A stretch of 64,000 nt of DNA from Thiolinea disciformis DSM 14473 (GCF_000371925.1 NZ_AQVE01000006.1:1-64000); one strand, 5' to 3'; shown: positions 18,830 through 28,079, counted from the stretch's first letter. Numbers and translations are program-made. Notes: a model not told the origin generated them from the sequence alone.

Positions 18830-19672
18830 ATGCAAGATTTTCCGTACTATCTCGGCGCACCCCTTTGGTCGGTTCCCGAATGGAAAGGGCGTTTTTATCC
18901 TCCTAAAACGAAAGCAGGCGATTTTCTTAGCGAATACTCCCAGTTTTTTAACGCCGTTGAAGGCAACACCACTTTTTATGCCACCCCGTCAGAAACCAAT
19001 GTAGCGCGTTGGACTGAAGCCACACCGGATTATTTTCGCTTTAGTTTTAAATTCCCACGCGAAATCACCCATGACAAGAAATTGCAAGATGTAGCGCTGG
19101 ACACTGAAGCCTTCCTAAAACGCATGTCGCCCTTGGGGCAAAAGCTGAATAATTTTATGGTGCAACTGCCCGCCTCGTTTACCCCGAGCCTGTTGAATCG
19201 CTTAGACGAGTTTTTGGAAATCTTACCGAAAACTTATGGGTATGCCGTGGAGGTGCGTCATCCAGATTTTTTTATTAATCCTGAGGTGAGAGCCGCGTTA
19301 AATGAAGTCGTGAAAAAACATGCGGTCGATCGTGTCATTTTCGATAGCCGCCCAGTGCATTCAGCCGCTCCTGTGGATCAGGCCACGCAAGAGGCACAGC
19401 GTAAAAAGCCACGCTTACCCGTACAGTTAGATGTGACAGACCAGCAACCGATGCTGCGTTATATCGGTCATCCGGTGTTGGAAGAAAATCAGCGCTGGCT
19501 AGAGCCTTGGGCAGCTCAAACGGTTCGCTGGCTACAAGCTGGTCTTAAACCCTACATTTATTTACACACACCGAGTAATGTACTGGTTCCCGAATTAGCA
19601 CTGAAGTTTCATGAATGGGTAAAGCAGCGAATGCCAGAGGTTCCTGATTTGCCAAGGTTTCCTAGCTCATAA
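18830..19672 (+). CDS. DUF72 family protein (YecE-like)
   Basis: 280 residues from the ATG at 18830, chosen for GGAGGG seven bases upstream; an in-frame ATG four codons earlier has no such site. DUF72 features are an early PEWKGRFYP-type segment, the NAVEGNTTFYATPS segment, and FSFKFPREITHD. The family adopts a TIM-barrel fold and has no established biochemical function. There is no signal peptide, so it is cytoplasmic. The gene ends about 100 bases before the first Uma2 gene. Confidence 0.88.
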   Translation: MQDFPYYLGAPLWSVPEWKGRFYPPKTKAGDFLSEYSQFFNAVEGNTTFYATPSETNVARWTEATPDYFRFSFKFPREITHDKKLQDVALDTEAFLKRMSPLGQKLNNFMVQLPASFTPSLLNRLDEFLEILPKTYGYAVEVRHPDFFINPEVRAALNEVVKKHAVDRVIFDSRPVHSAAPVDQATQEAQRKKPRLPVQLDVTDQQPMLRYIGHPVLEENQRWLEPWAAQTVRWLQAGLKPYIYLHTPSNVLVPELALKFHEWVKQRMPEVPDLPRFPSS

Positions 19673-19772
19673 TTTTTTTATTTTAAGCGTTTTTCACTAT
19701 TAAAGATGAGCTTAGGTGAATCATTCAAACTACGCTAAACTTTATTTTCTTAAAGGAAAGAACGGAGACAAT

Positions 19773-20342
19773 ATGGAGCGCACTGCACCACAAAATCGTT
19801 ATTTGTCTTTTGTTGATTTTTTGGCGCTAGAACAAAGTAGTGAAACTAAGCATGAATATATCGGCGGGGAAATTCATGCGATGGCGAGTGCAAGTCGTAG
19901 TCACAACATCATTACGATGAACTTGTCTGCACACTTATTCAATCATTTGCGTGGAACACCTTGCCGACCATTTATGTCAGATATGCTATTGCATATGAAT
20001 ATCGCTCAAGAGGATATTGGTTATTATCCTGACTTAATGGTTGCTTGTAGGCCGGATGACCAACATCCGCGCTACCTAGAACAACCCACTATTATTGTGG
20101 AGATATTATCTGACAGCACTCGTCGTACCGATCTGCGTGAGAAGTTCCTCGCTTATCAAACGCTTGAAAGTGTGCAAGAGTATCTGATCGTCGAGCAGGA
20201 TCGGCAGCATTTATCCTTATTCCGCCGAGACAATCACTGGAAAGCTGAGCACTTCGGTCAAGAAGATACGCTTACCTTAAATTCTATCAAATTTGCTCTG
20301 CCAGTCGGAATGGTGTATGAGGGTGTTGCTTTTGAAGAATGA
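19773..20342 (+). CDS. Uma2 family (DUF820) nuclease-fold protein A
   Basis: 189 residues from the ATG at 19773 (CGGAGA upstream). Uma2 features are KHEYIGGEIHAMASASRSHN near the N-terminus, a central YYPDLMVACRPDD and TIIVEILSDSTRRTDL, giving the D...E-x-L arrangement of the PD-(D/E)XK nuclease fold, then REKFLAYQTLESVQEYLIV. The family is abundant in cyanobacteria and filamentous bacteria and is of unclear function. Some members sit in mobile elements. It lies immediately left of a restriction-modification gene, and a second, divergent Uma2 gene lies on the other side. Confidence 0.88.
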   Translation: MERTAPQNRYLSFVDFLALEQSSETKHEYIGGEIHAMASASRSHNIITMNLSAHLFNHLRGTPCRPFMSDMLLHMNIAQEDIGYYPDLMVACRPDDQHPRYLEQPTIIVEILSDSTRRTDLREKFLAYQTLESVQEYLIVEQDRQHLSLFRRDNHWKAEHFGQEDTLTLNSIKFALPVGMVYEGVAFEE

Positions 20343-20596
20343 AGTATTAGGCTGTTTTATAGGCCTTCAGAGAGGCATCGTTTCCAAGAAAATAACTTGC
20401 GAACAACCTTAGTATCTTTATTGCTTATCTTTCTTTTCGCCCCGCTGACATGCCATAGAAATTATTCCACTCATAGACTTATCAGGGCAGCTCTGCTGCT
20501 TTGCTTTGCCTTATGTTAGATTAGGTGTCGATTTAAACTCCGTCACCGCCCTAAGTTGATCGTTTTAGGCTTCTTGAGTGTTTTTGGGATTTCCTA

Positions 20597-23500
20597 GTGA
20601 TTAATCAAACTAACTTTAAACAGGTTCTAGAAGTGCTTGGCTTTGAGAGCCAGAATGAGCAGCTGTCTAAGCATTTTCCAGCATTTGATGCACGTATGAT
20701 TGTTGACTTTACAAAAGAGGTTTTAATTTACCCTGAAGATAAAGGCTTACAAATCAACGAACGCCAAACCTGTAATTTTTCTGCTAATGAAAACTTTGTC
20801 GTGTTTGAGTGTGTTTGTCGCTTGCTGGATAAAGGCTATAAGCCTGAGCACATTGAGCTAGAACCTAAATGGAAGCTAGGTCATGGTGCAAGTGGCGGAC
20901 GTGCTGATATTTTAGTGCGGGATAATACAGGCAAATCCTTGTTAATTATTGAATGCAAAAATGCAGGCAGTGAGTTCAACAAGCACTGGAAGAAGACCCT
21001 AGAGGATGGTGATCAATTATTTGGTTATGCACAGCAAGAAAGCAATACTCAATTCTTGTGTTTGTACACAGCTGACTGGTTAGATGATTGTGTTGTATAT
21101 GAAAGTCATATTATTACCTTACAAGATAATGAAAAACTATTAGAAGAGCGCAAACATCAAAACCCTTTGAGTTATCGTGTAGCTAAAGACCGAGATGATC
21201 GTTATAGGGCTTGGAAAGAGACTTACCTACTTGACTATGCCACTCAAGGCTTATTTGAACCTGATATTCCTGCTTATGAAATTGGCAAAACTAAATTCAC
21301 GGTTCATGATCTGAAACAGGTTTCTAGCAAGGACACTCAAAGTAAACACCATGCTTTTGCCACCATCCTAAGAAAGTATAATGTTTCAGGGCGTGAAAAT
21401 GCCTTCGATAAGTTGGTCAATCTGTTGCTATGCAAGATTGTTGATGAAACCAATAACGCGGATGACTTAAAGTTTTATTGGAAAGGTGTTGCGTATGACT
21501 CGCCTTTTGATCTACAGGATCGGATGCAGTTACTTTATAAAGAGGGTATGCGCCGCTTCTTAGGGGAGGAAATTACCTATATCGGTAATGAACAAATCGA
21601 CAACGCATTCTGGGCATTTTTAGGCGATAAAGATGCCACCAAAAATAAAATCAAAGAGTATTTCAAACAACTTAAGTTTTTTACCAATAACGATTTTGCT
21701 TTTATCGAAGTGCATAATGAGGCCTTATTTTATCAGAATGCAGCTGTTTTACGCGATATAGTGCGTTTGTTTGAGGATACTCGCATTAAGGGTGATACCC
21801 GCAATCAGTTCTTGGGCGATATGTTCGAGATATTTCTTGATCAAGGCGTCAAACAAAGTGAAGGGCAGTTCTTTACTCCTATGCCTATTACCCGCTTCAT
21901 TATTTCCTGTTTGCCGCTAGAGAAGGTCATTGAGGATAGCCAGCATCCACCACGTTGTCTTGATTATGCGTGTGGTGCTGGACATTTTTTGAATGAATTA
22001 GCTTCACAAATGCAACTTTATGTGAGCAAACACCAGAAAGGCGATATTCAAAACTTCTACCAAGCTATTGAGGGGATAGAAAAGGAATATCGCTTGTCCA
22101 AAGTCGCCAAAGTATCTGCCTTTATGTACGGGCAAGATAATATTAGTATTACCTATGCAGACGCCTTGTCAAAGCAGGCTGAAACGCCATTAGCTAGCTA
22201 TGATGTATTGGTTGCTAATCCACCCTATAGCGTTAAAGGCTTTTTGGAAACTTTGACTGAGGAGGAGCGTGACAGCTATACCTTGTCACAAACCGTTCAA
22301 AATATTGCCAACAATAACTCTATTGAAACCTTCTTTATTGAGCGGGCTAAACAACTGCTAGCTGGTAATGGCGTAGCGGGCATTATTTTTCCATCTTCTA
22401 TTTTATCTAATGCTGACTCTACTTACACAACAGCACGGGAAATTTTACTCAAGTATTTCGATATTATTGCTATTTGTGAATTTGGCTCGGGGACATTTGG
22501 TAAAACAGGTACAAATACCGTCACCTTGTTTATGCGCCGGAAAGCAGCAGAGCCACAACCTGCTGAGCATTATCGTAATCGCGTTGAACAGTGGTTTACG
22601 AAGCCGGATGATGCTAATGAGGCAAAGCGCCAAACGGTTTTTTTGGATGAGCATTTTATTAAGCAGTACTGCAATCATATTACTGTCGAGTTTGAGGCTT
22701 ATAAAACGTTGCTTCAAGGTGATGCTAATCAAGCATTGATGCAGCTTGAAGGTTTTGCAGAATACAAAAAAGCTTTTGAGGGTTTGACTAGCACAGTTCA
22801 GCGCAAGAAACAAAAATCATACAAAGACTTAAAGGAGATAGATCAAGCCATTGAAATGCGCAAAAAGCTAACCGCGTATATTCAGGGTATTGAGAAGGAA
22901 AAGCTCTATTATTTTGTATTAGCCAGTATTAATCCTACTCAGGTGGTGATTGTTAAAAGCCCATCCGATACTAAGGAAGCTAAAGCCTTTTTGGGTTATG
23001 AGTGGAGTAATGCCAAGGGTAATGAGGGTATCAAATTAATGACCGATGCAGCTGGTAAACACCTTACCCCATTGTATGAGGAAGGTAATCCCCGCAATCC
23101 TGCTAAGATTAATTATTACATTGAGCGAGCTTTTCTAGGTGAGGCGTTCGAGATTCCTGAGCATCTACAAGCATTTGTCACATCTAATCGCTTGGTGGAT
23201 ATGCTTGATTTCAGTCGCACTGAGTTTAACAAGCAAATTAGCCTTTCTCCAAAAAATGCAAATATTATTGAATCTCAATGGGCTATTAAGAAATTGTCTG
23301 ACTTGATTGAAATTATTGGTGGTGGTACTCCAGATACCAAAAATCCAACTTACTGGAATGGGGGTATTCCTTGGTTAAGTGTTGTTGATTTTAATTCAGA
23401 TGAACGCTATGTAACGACCACAGAAAAAACCATTTCTGAAGAAGGGCTTAAGAATAGTAGTGCAAAATACCTGCAAGCTAACGACTTGATTATATCTGCT

Positions 23501-24403
23501 CGTGGTACAGTTGGAGCGTTAGCCCAGCTTGTCAAACCTATGACATTTAACCAATCCTGTTATGGTTTAAGATCAAAAGGGGAGGTTACTAATGATTTTC
23601 TTTATTATGTTTTGAAACAAGAGGTTGAGCAATTTAGGCGTAATGCCTATGGTAGCAAATTTGATTCTATCACTACCAGAACATTCAGCGATATTAAGAT
23701 TCCTGTACCACCACCTGCAATACAAGAACAGATTGTACAGGAGTGTGAGGTAGTAGATAACAACTGCAAGCAAGCAAAAAATGAAATAGTAGCTGATGAG
23801 CAAGAAATACAGAAAAAAATAAAGCAATTAATTGATGACAATGAAACAGCACTGAAAAAACTATCAACCGTTTGTGACTTTATTAGTGGCGGAACACCCG
23901 ATACCAATAAAAAAGAGTACTGGAATGGTGATATTCCTTGGCTATCTGTTGCTGATTTTAAGCAAACTAGGAGATACGTTTACACTGCTGAAAAGAAAAT
24001 AACTAAAGCTGGGTTAGAAAATAGTAGTACAAAAATATTAAATGCTGGCGATTTAATCATTTCGGCAAGGGGAACAGTTGGAGCAATTGCGCAATTAGGA
24101 AAGCCAATGGCATTTAATCAATCCTGTTATGGCATTAGAGTTAAGGAGGGAGCGGATAATGGCTTTCTATTATACATATTAAGATCTCAAGTCGATCAAC
24201 TGCTAAATAATGCCTATGGCAGTAAATTTGATGCTATTACCATAAGAACTTTTGACTCAATCAAGATTCCTGTTCCACCGCTATCAGAACAACAGCTTAT
24301 TGTTGCTGAAATCACAGCCATAGAGGAAAAAATCCAAACAGCGCAGACCATCATAGATGAAGCAGTAGCAAAAAAAGCGGCAATCCTGAAAAAGTACTTA
24401 TAG
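20597..24403 (+). CDS. Single-chain restriction-methylation-specificity enzyme (type IIG/IIB-like)
   Basis: 1268 residues. The N-terminal nuclease domain (about 1-220) is of the type I HsdR-N kind, with D104 and E119-C-K121 as PD-(D/E)XK residues. The gamma-type N6-adenine methyltransferase region (about 370-800) has motif I D456-Y-A-C-G-A-G and motif IV NPPY at 541-544. Two tandem specificity domains (about 895-1060 and 1086-1250) each start GGTPDT and end IPVPP, separated by a coiled coil. This R-M-S order resembles AloI-type enzymes that cut on both sides of a split site. The two recognition domains are about 60% identical by eye, which suggests similar half-sites. A GTG start is used with a poor ribosome site, so expression may be low. 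The composition is visibly AT-richer than neighbouring genes, especially toward the 3' end. The frame is intact. The 254-base gap before it (20343-20596) shows no other gene. Confidence 0.92.
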   Translation: MINQTNFKQVLEVLGFESQNEQLSKHFPAFDARMIVDFTKEVLIYPEDKGLQINERQTCNFSANENFVVFECVCRLLDKGYKPEHIELEPKWKLGHGASGGRADILVRDNTGKSLLIIECKNAGSEFNKHWKKTLEDGDQLFGYAQQESNTQFLCLYTADWLDDCVVYESHIITLQDNEKLLEERKHQNPLSYRVAKDRDDRYRAWKETYLLDYATQGLFEPDIPAYEIGKTKFTVHDLKQVSSKDTQSKHHAFATILRKYNVSGRENAFDKLVNLLLCKIVDETNNADDLKFYWKGVAYDSPFDLQDRMQLLYKEGMRRFLGEEITYIGNEQIDNAFWAFLGDKDATKNKIKEYFKQLKFFTNNDFAFIEVHNEALFYQNAAVLRDIVRLFEDTRIKGDTRNQFLGDMFEIFLDQGVKQSEGQFFTPMPITRFIISCLPLEKVIEDSQHPPRCLDYACGAGHFLNELASQMQLYVSKHQKGDIQNFYQAIEGIEKEYRLSKVAKVSAFMYGQDNISITYADALSKQAETPLASYDVLVANPPYSVKGFLETLTEEERDSYTLSQTVQNIANNNSIETFFIERAKQLLAGNGVAGIIFPSSILSNADSTYTTAREILLKYFDIIAICEFGSGTFGKTGTNTVTLFMRRKAAEPQPAEHYRNRVEQWFTKPDDANEAKRQTVFLDEHFIKQYCNHITVEFEAYKTLLQGDANQALMQLEGFAEYKKAFEGLTSTVQRKKQKSYKDLKEIDQAIEMRKKLTAYIQGIEKEKLYYFVLASINPTQVVIVKSPSDTKEAKAFLGYEWSNAKGNEGIKLMTDAAGKHLTPLYEEGNPRNPAKINYYIERAFLGEAFEIPEHLQAFVTSNRLVDMLDFSRTEFNKQISLSPKNANIIESQWAIKKLSDLIEIIGGGTPDTKNPTYWNGGIPWLSVVDFNSDERYVTTTEKTISEEGLKNSSAKYLQANDLIISARGTVGALAQLVKPMTFNQSCYGLRSKGEVTNDFLYYVLKQEVEQFRRNAYGSKFDSITTRTFSDIKIPVPPPAIQEQIVQECEVVDNNCKQAKNEIVADEQEIQKKIKQLIDDNETALKKLSTVCDFISGGTPDTNKKEYWNGDIPWLSVADFKQTRRYVYTAEKKITKAGLENSSTKILNAGDLIISARGTVGAIAQLGKPMAFNQSCYGIRVKEGADNGFLLYILRSQVDQLLNNAYGSKFDAITIRTFDSIKIPVPPLSEQQLIVAEITAIEEKIQTAQTIIDEAVAKKAAILKKYL

Positions 24404-24434
24404 GGGCTTTAGTCGCACGAGAAGGAGATAAAAG

Positions 24435-25007
24435 TTGTCAGTTCAATCTCAAATCCGTTTAAGTGCTCATGAATACTTAGCTCAAGAGCAAATTGCCAGC
24501 GAGAAAAGCGAATTCTTGAATGGTGAAATCTTTGCTATGGCAGGGGCGAGCCGTGCACATAATCAAATTACCTCCAATCTAGTCGTTGCCATCGGTTCTC
24601 AGCTATTGGATAAACCTTGTAGCGTTTACGCAAGTGATATGAAGGTGCACATGCTTAGCGAGAGTCTTAGTAAATACAGTTACCCTGATGTCGTGGCAAC
24701 CTGTGGCGATCAGTACTTTGAAGATGAGCATTCAACAGTATTGCTGAATCCGGTGTTGATTATCGAAGTGCTATACCCATCGACGGAAGCCTATGACCGT
24801 GGTTTGAAGTTTTTTCATGATCAACTGATTCCCAGCTTGCGCGAATATTTGCTAGTTGCTCAGGATTATTGCCGTATCGAGCACTATTACCGCCAAGCTG
24901 ATCAACCATGGGTTTATTCTGAATTTCACGCGCTTAGCGATACAATGCTCATTTATACGCTGGATTGTGAGCTGAAAGTGGCTGATATTTATAGACGAGT
25001 TTTGTAA
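24435..25007 (+). CDS. Uma2 family (DUF820) nuclease-fold protein B
   Basis: 190 residues from a TTG start supported by AAGGAGAT at the correct distance. It has the same family layout as protein A: KSEFLNGEIFAMAGASRAHN, then YPDVVATC and VLIIEVLYPSTEAYDRG, with D and E-x-L placed as in the PD-(D/E)XK fold. It starts 31 bases after the restriction enzyme gene, so it may be cotranscribed with it. It is only distantly similar to protein A, so this is not a recent duplication. Function unknown; a nuclease or an inactivated fold are both possible. Confidence 0.87.
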   Translation: MSVQSQIRLSAHEYLAQEQIASEKSEFLNGEIFAMAGASRAHNQITSNLVVAIGSQLLDKPCSVYASDMKVHMLSESLSKYSYPDVVATCGDQYFEDEHSTVLLNPVLIIEVLYPSTEAYDRGLKFFHDQLIPSLREYLLVAQDYCRIEHYYRQADQPWVYSEFHALSDTMLIYTLDCELKVADIYRRVL

Positions 25008-25113
25008 GCCGTATGAGTTTGCACAAAAAATTTCAGCTTCCCATTGCTTGACAAAGTGACTTTTGCTAAACTCCCGCGCCTTTAGTATTGAATCGCTGTT
25101 TTGGAGAAGTCTC

Positions 25114-25350
25114 ATGGCTCGTGTATGCCAAGTTACCGGTAAGCGTCCGATGTCGGGTCATAACGTCTCGCACGCCAATAACAAGACTAAGCGTCGTTTT
25201 CTGCCCAACTTGCACACGCACCGTTTCTGGGTTGAGAGTGAAGAGCGCTTTGTAAGCTTACGTGTTTCTACCAAAGGAATGCGTATCATTGACAAGAATG
25301 GTATCGAATCCGTTCTAGCCGAGCTGCGTGAACGCGGCGAAAAAGTTTAA
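25114..25350 (+). CDS. rpmB: 50S ribosomal protein L28
   Basis: 78 residues, beginning [20 protein letters not shown], the standard L28 start with TGKRP, and a basic [11 protein letters not shown] core. TTGGAGAAG precedes the ATG at 25114; the longer in-frame extension is not needed. The rpmB-rpmG pair is a conserved operon, and rpmG starts 15 bases downstream. Confidence 0.97.
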   Translation: MARVCQVTGKRPMSGHNVSHANNKTKRRFLPNLHTHRFWVESEERFVSLRVSTKGMRIIDKNGIESVLAELRERGEKV

Positions 25351-25365
25351 TGGGAGTCGTAGATC

Positions 25366-25536
25366 ATGGCTAAAAAAGGCGGACGCGATAAAATCAAATT
25401 AGTTTCTACTGCTGAAACAGGTTATTTCTACACGACTACGAAGAATAAGCGTACTACTCCAGATAAATTGGAGTTCAAAAAGTATGATCCAGTGGTGCGT
25501 AAGCACGTTGTATTCAAAGAAGCTAAAATTAAATAA
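25366..25536 (+). CDS. rpmG: 50S ribosomal protein L33
   Basis: 56 residues: [19 protein letters not shown] at the start and [14 protein letters not shown] at the end, the usual L33 length. It lacks zinc-binding cysteine pairs, so it is the cysteine-free form that does not need zinc. GGGAG lies upstream, and a strong hairpin follows. Confidence 0.96.
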   Translation: MAKKGGRDKIKLVSTAETGYFYTTTKNKRTTPDKLEFKKYDPVVRKHVVFKEAKIK

Positions 25537-25562
25537 GTTTCTAATGAATAGATGATTCAGTA

Positions 25563-25588
25563 ACAAAGCCCGCCCTTGCGGGCTTTGT
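25563..25588 (+). terminator. Terminator of rpmB-rpmG
   Basis: A perfect 11-bp stem ACAAAGCCCGC/GCGGGCTTTGT with a CCTT loop, 26 bases after rpmG. The following T-run is poor, but the T-rich 3' arm fits an intrinsic terminator. Confidence 0.8.
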
Positions 25589-25682
25589 GCGTTTAGCGGA
25601 TAGAATTTTGTGTTTAGGCAGGATTCGTCAATAATAAGCCTGATGTTTCGGGGCTTACTAACCTACTCTAGGTTTAAATGAA

Positions 25683-26192
25683 ATGGACGGATTAACAATA
25701 GGTATTATTTTGGGGCTGCTTGCATTGGTTTTGCTAGCGCCAGTGGTTTTGGGGCTCATGATTTCCCCACATCAATATGCTACGCGGGTTGAGTTAATCA
25801 AAGCACCACCTGAAAAGGTTTGGCGTGCCTTATCCGACCTGACGCGTCAAGGTGAATGGCGTTCCGAAATCAAAGGAATGCAAATGAAAGACGATGACGA
25901 TGGTATGCGTTGGGTCGAAGACAGTGCCAACCACGGTAAAGTGGTTTTGCGTAAAATCAAAGAAGTACAACAGCGTGAACTGATTGTACAACTGGAGCGT
26001 AATGCGCGTCCTTGTGGTACACGCCAAGCCGTATTACAAGGCGTCCCCGGTGGCACACGCGTTACTTTTACCGAAACGGCGAATGTGAGCAATCCCATCG
26101 AGCGGGTGAAATCCCAATTTAACTCCAAACTAGATAAGCGTTTTAATCAATACATTAATGAGTTTAAAGATCATTTTGTAAAAGCGGCTTAG
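25683..26192 (+). CDS. Membrane-anchored SRPBCC (START-like) family protein
   Basis: 169 residues. One N-terminal membrane helix (about 5-27, GIILGLLALVLLAPVVLGLM) is followed by an SRPBCC fold at about 33-167, recognised from RVELIKAPPEKVWRALSDLTRQGEWRSEI and GTRVTFTETANV. Members of this fold bind hydrophobic ligands in a deep cavity. The ligand is unknown. The gene stands alone and converges with folK. Confidence 0.82.
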   Translation: MDGLTIGIILGLLALVLLAPVVLGLMISPHQYATRVELIKAPPEKVWRALSDLTRQGEWRSEIKGMQMKDDDDGMRWVEDSANHGKVVLRKIKEVQQRELIVQLERNARPCGTRQAVLQGVPGGTRVTFTETANVSNPIERVKSQFNSKLDKRFNQYINEFKDHFVKAA

Positions 26193-26678
26193 TTATAAAC
26201 AGCTCAAGTTTATGGGCGTTAAACCAACTGTGCTTAAATGCGTTTGTGGCACAAGGTCTATTAAAGGTTGTTGCAACACTGGATGTAGGAGTTGAGGCTG
26301 TAATTCTAGCAAAGAAAATAAAACAAACGGGTATTGTAAGATATCGGGATGGGGTAGTTTCAAGGCAGGGTCGATTTGCTCACCATAAAGTAATAAATCT
26401 ATATCTAAGCGGCGTGAGCTAAATTTAGCTTGATCCGCTTGCCGACCCTGTGCTTGCTCCAATTGCTTAAATAATGTTTTTAATTCGCTAACACTTTGCT
26501 GTGTTTCAAAGCCAATGACCACATTGAGGAAGTCATCGCCTTCAAATCCTATGGCTTTGCTTCGATAGATGGTAGAAATTTGCAACTCGCCTAGCACCTC
26601 ACGCAAGGCTTTAATGCAGGTACATAAGTTGTATTCTGCTTCTTGGTTGCTACCAACCCCGATATAAACGTGAGTCAT
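26193..26678 (-). CDS. folK: HPPK, folate biosynthesis pyrophosphokinase FolK
   Basis: 161 residues, 2-amino-4-hydroxy-6-hydroxymethyldihydropteridine diphosphokinase. It starts MTHVYIGVGSN and has the signature SSRRLDIDLLLYG with the metal-binding Asp pair and LPHPDILQYPFVL. It transfers pyrophosphate from ATP to hydroxymethyldihydropterin. Its start overlaps the end of folB by four bases, so the two consecutive folate enzymes are coupled. Confidence 0.96.
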   Translation of the reverse strand: MTHVYIGVGSNQEAEYNLCTCIKALREVLGELQISTIYRSKAIGFEGDDFLNVVIGFETQQSVSELKTLFKQLEQAQGRQADQAKFSSRRLDIDLLLYGEQIDPALKLPHPDILQYPFVLFSLLELQPQLLHPVLQQPLIDLVPQTHLSTVGLTPINLSCL

Positions 26679-27031
26679 GGACGGACGCCACGTTCAATTT
26701 GCACGCCGACCTCAGCCGATTTCTTAACAGCGAATGGTTTACCCACCGTGACACGAATCCACGGGATGCTCATTTCACTCATTAAAATGCTAGCGATATC
26801 TTCGGCAAGGCGCTCTACCAGATCGTAATGCTGTGCCTCAACGATTTGGGTAACGCGCTGGGCAGCTTTTTTATAGTTAATAGTGTCTTCAATGCGATCA
26901 CTCGCAGCGGGAACTGTATTATCCCACGCCATTTCTAGATCGATGCGAATTTGTTGTTGAATGCGCTTCTCCCAGTCATAAATACCGATATTCGCGTTCA
27001 AGCGCAAATCGCGCACATACACAATATCCAT
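26675..27031 (-). CDS. folB: Dihydroneopterin aldolase FolB
   Basis: 118 residues: MDIVYVRDLRLNANIGIYDWEK at the start matches the FolB substrate site (the conserved G-x-x-x-W/E), and NYKKAAQRV and HYDLVERLAEDIA follow. It converts dihydroneopterin to hydroxymethyldihydropterin, the substrate of the overlapping folK product. Short family length is normal. Confidence 0.95.
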   Translation of the reverse strand: MDIVYVRDLRLNANIGIYDWEKRIQQQIRIDLEMAWDNTVPAASDRIEDTINYKKAAQRVTQIVEAQHYDLVERLAEDIASILMSEMSIPWIRVTVGKPFAVKKSAEVGVQIERGVRP

Positions 27032-27089
27032 CGCTGCTCCTTGAGTAAGTTCAGCGATTATTTTGCCTGAGAGCCAGGTGATAAAACAG

Positions 27090-27341
27090 TTAATTCAGCC
27101 AGAGATACATCCCATAACTCACCCCGATGCCAATTAGGCTGACTAACACTAAACCGAGGGCTAATAAAATGGGTTCACGATGTGCTTTTAGGCGTTCGAG
27201 ACGTTGAGAGGCTTCACCAGTTAAACGCTCCGCTTCATCAAAACGCACACGATCTAAGGCTTCACGCATGAGTTGCGTTTGGCGTTTTTCAAAGGTTGCT
27301 GTGTTATTGGGTGCGAAATGGGTAGGGGCTGGTGACGACAT
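27090..27341 (-). CDS. Small tail-anchored membrane protein, unknown function
   Basis: 83 residues. The N-terminal 55 residues are charged, with a likely amphipathic coiled coil (about 20-53, rich in R and E). A single membrane helix at about 57-81 ends the protein, so the bulk should lie in the cytoplasm. AAAGG lies upstream of the ATG. It stands between folB and yidD on the same strand. I recognise no family; translation is plausible from the good start context and clean membrane segment. Confidence 0.72.
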   Translation of the reverse strand: MSSPAPTHFAPNNTATFEKRQTQLMREALDRVRFDEAERLTGEASQRLERLKAHREPILLALGLVLVSLIGIGVSYGMYLWLN

Positions 27342-27435
27342 GGCGGCAATACCTTTATAGCTTTTTATAGTAGGGATTGATAAGCCACTATAGCGCGTGG
27401 AAATGAGGCTGTAAAATGCAGAGGTATTAACGGTA

Positions 27436-27675
27436 TCAGGAATGCTTGGAGCTTTGGGGGGCTGGCTCAGGGACTAAGTCAATGCCGCCTTCGTGCCAAG
27501 GGTGGCAACGCGAGATACGCTTCATGCCTAGCCAAGTGCCTTTTAAAGCACCATGCTTTTCAATCGCCTCATAAGCATAATGCGAACAAGTCGGATAAAA
27601 ACGGCAATTGCTACCCAAGAGCGGGCTTAAGAAGAGTTGATAGCCGCGAATAGTGCCTTTTAAGATGGTTTTCAC
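27436..27675 (-). CDS. yidD: Membrane protein insertion efficiency factor YidD
   Basis: 79 residues with the YidD signature: [33 protein letters not shown], and [14 protein letters not shown]. Three conserved cysteines are present. YidD is an amphipathic inner-membrane-associated helper of YidC insertion. It is usually encoded with rnpA and yidC beside the origin; here it is displaced next to hisI, overlapping that gene by four bases, which is a less common location. Confidence 0.95.
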   Translation of the reverse strand: MKTILKGTIRGYQLFLSPLLGSNCRFYPTCSHYAYEAIEKHGALKGTWLGMKRISRCHPWHEGGIDLVPEPAPQSSKHS

Positions 27676-28079
27676 GCGCCGTATAGCTCCTTGGGATCTG
27701 TCAGTGGCGTTGTATCAATAATCACTTGATCACCTGACACTTTATAAAAAAAACAGTGACGACGTCCGGTATGGCAAGCCGCGCCAGTTTGATCCACCAA
27801 TAAGAGAATCGTGTCCAAATCGCAATCAAAACGCAATTCTTTAAGTAACTGCATTTGCCCTGAGGTTTCGCCCTTGCGCCAATAATTATTGCGTGAGCGT
27901 GACCAATAACAGACCCGTCCGGTTTTGAGGGTCTCTTCAATAGCAGTACGATTCATCCACGCCATCATTAATACTTCATTCGAATCAAACTGACGTGCAA
28001 TAGCCGGAATTAAACCCGCTTCATTATATTTCAGTTTGTCTAAGATACTGTGGAGTGATTGAGTTGTACTTTCAGCCAT
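27672..28079 (-). CDS. hisI: Phosphoribosyl-AMP cyclohydrolase HisI
   Basis: 135 residues. Family features are [27 protein letters not shown], the metal site FDCDLDTIL and [10 protein letters not shown]. It carries out the third step of histidine synthesis. The phosphoribosyl-ATP pyrophosphatase domain (HisE) is absent from this chain and not seen next to it, so the two are separate, as in many proteobacteria outside the enterics. It overlaps yidD by four bases and abuts the DUF971 gene. Confidence 0.95.
   Translation of the reverse strand: MAESTTQSLHSILDKLKYNEAGLIPAIARQFDSNEVLMMAWMNRTAIEETLKTGRVCYWSRSRNNYWRKGETSGQMQLLKELRFDCDLDTILLLVDQTGAACHTGRRHCFFYKVSGDQVIIDTTPLTDPKELYGA

Noticed and set aside
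22410-23907. Overlapping frames on both strands inside the R-M-S gene
   Set aside because: They are alternative frames of an uninterrupted 1268-residue protein, and their composition follows from its AT-rich codons.
20597-24403. A type I system with separate or broken hsd genes
   Set aside because: Nuclease, methylase and both recognition domains are in one uninterrupted frame, and no helicase-translocase motifs of HsdR are present.
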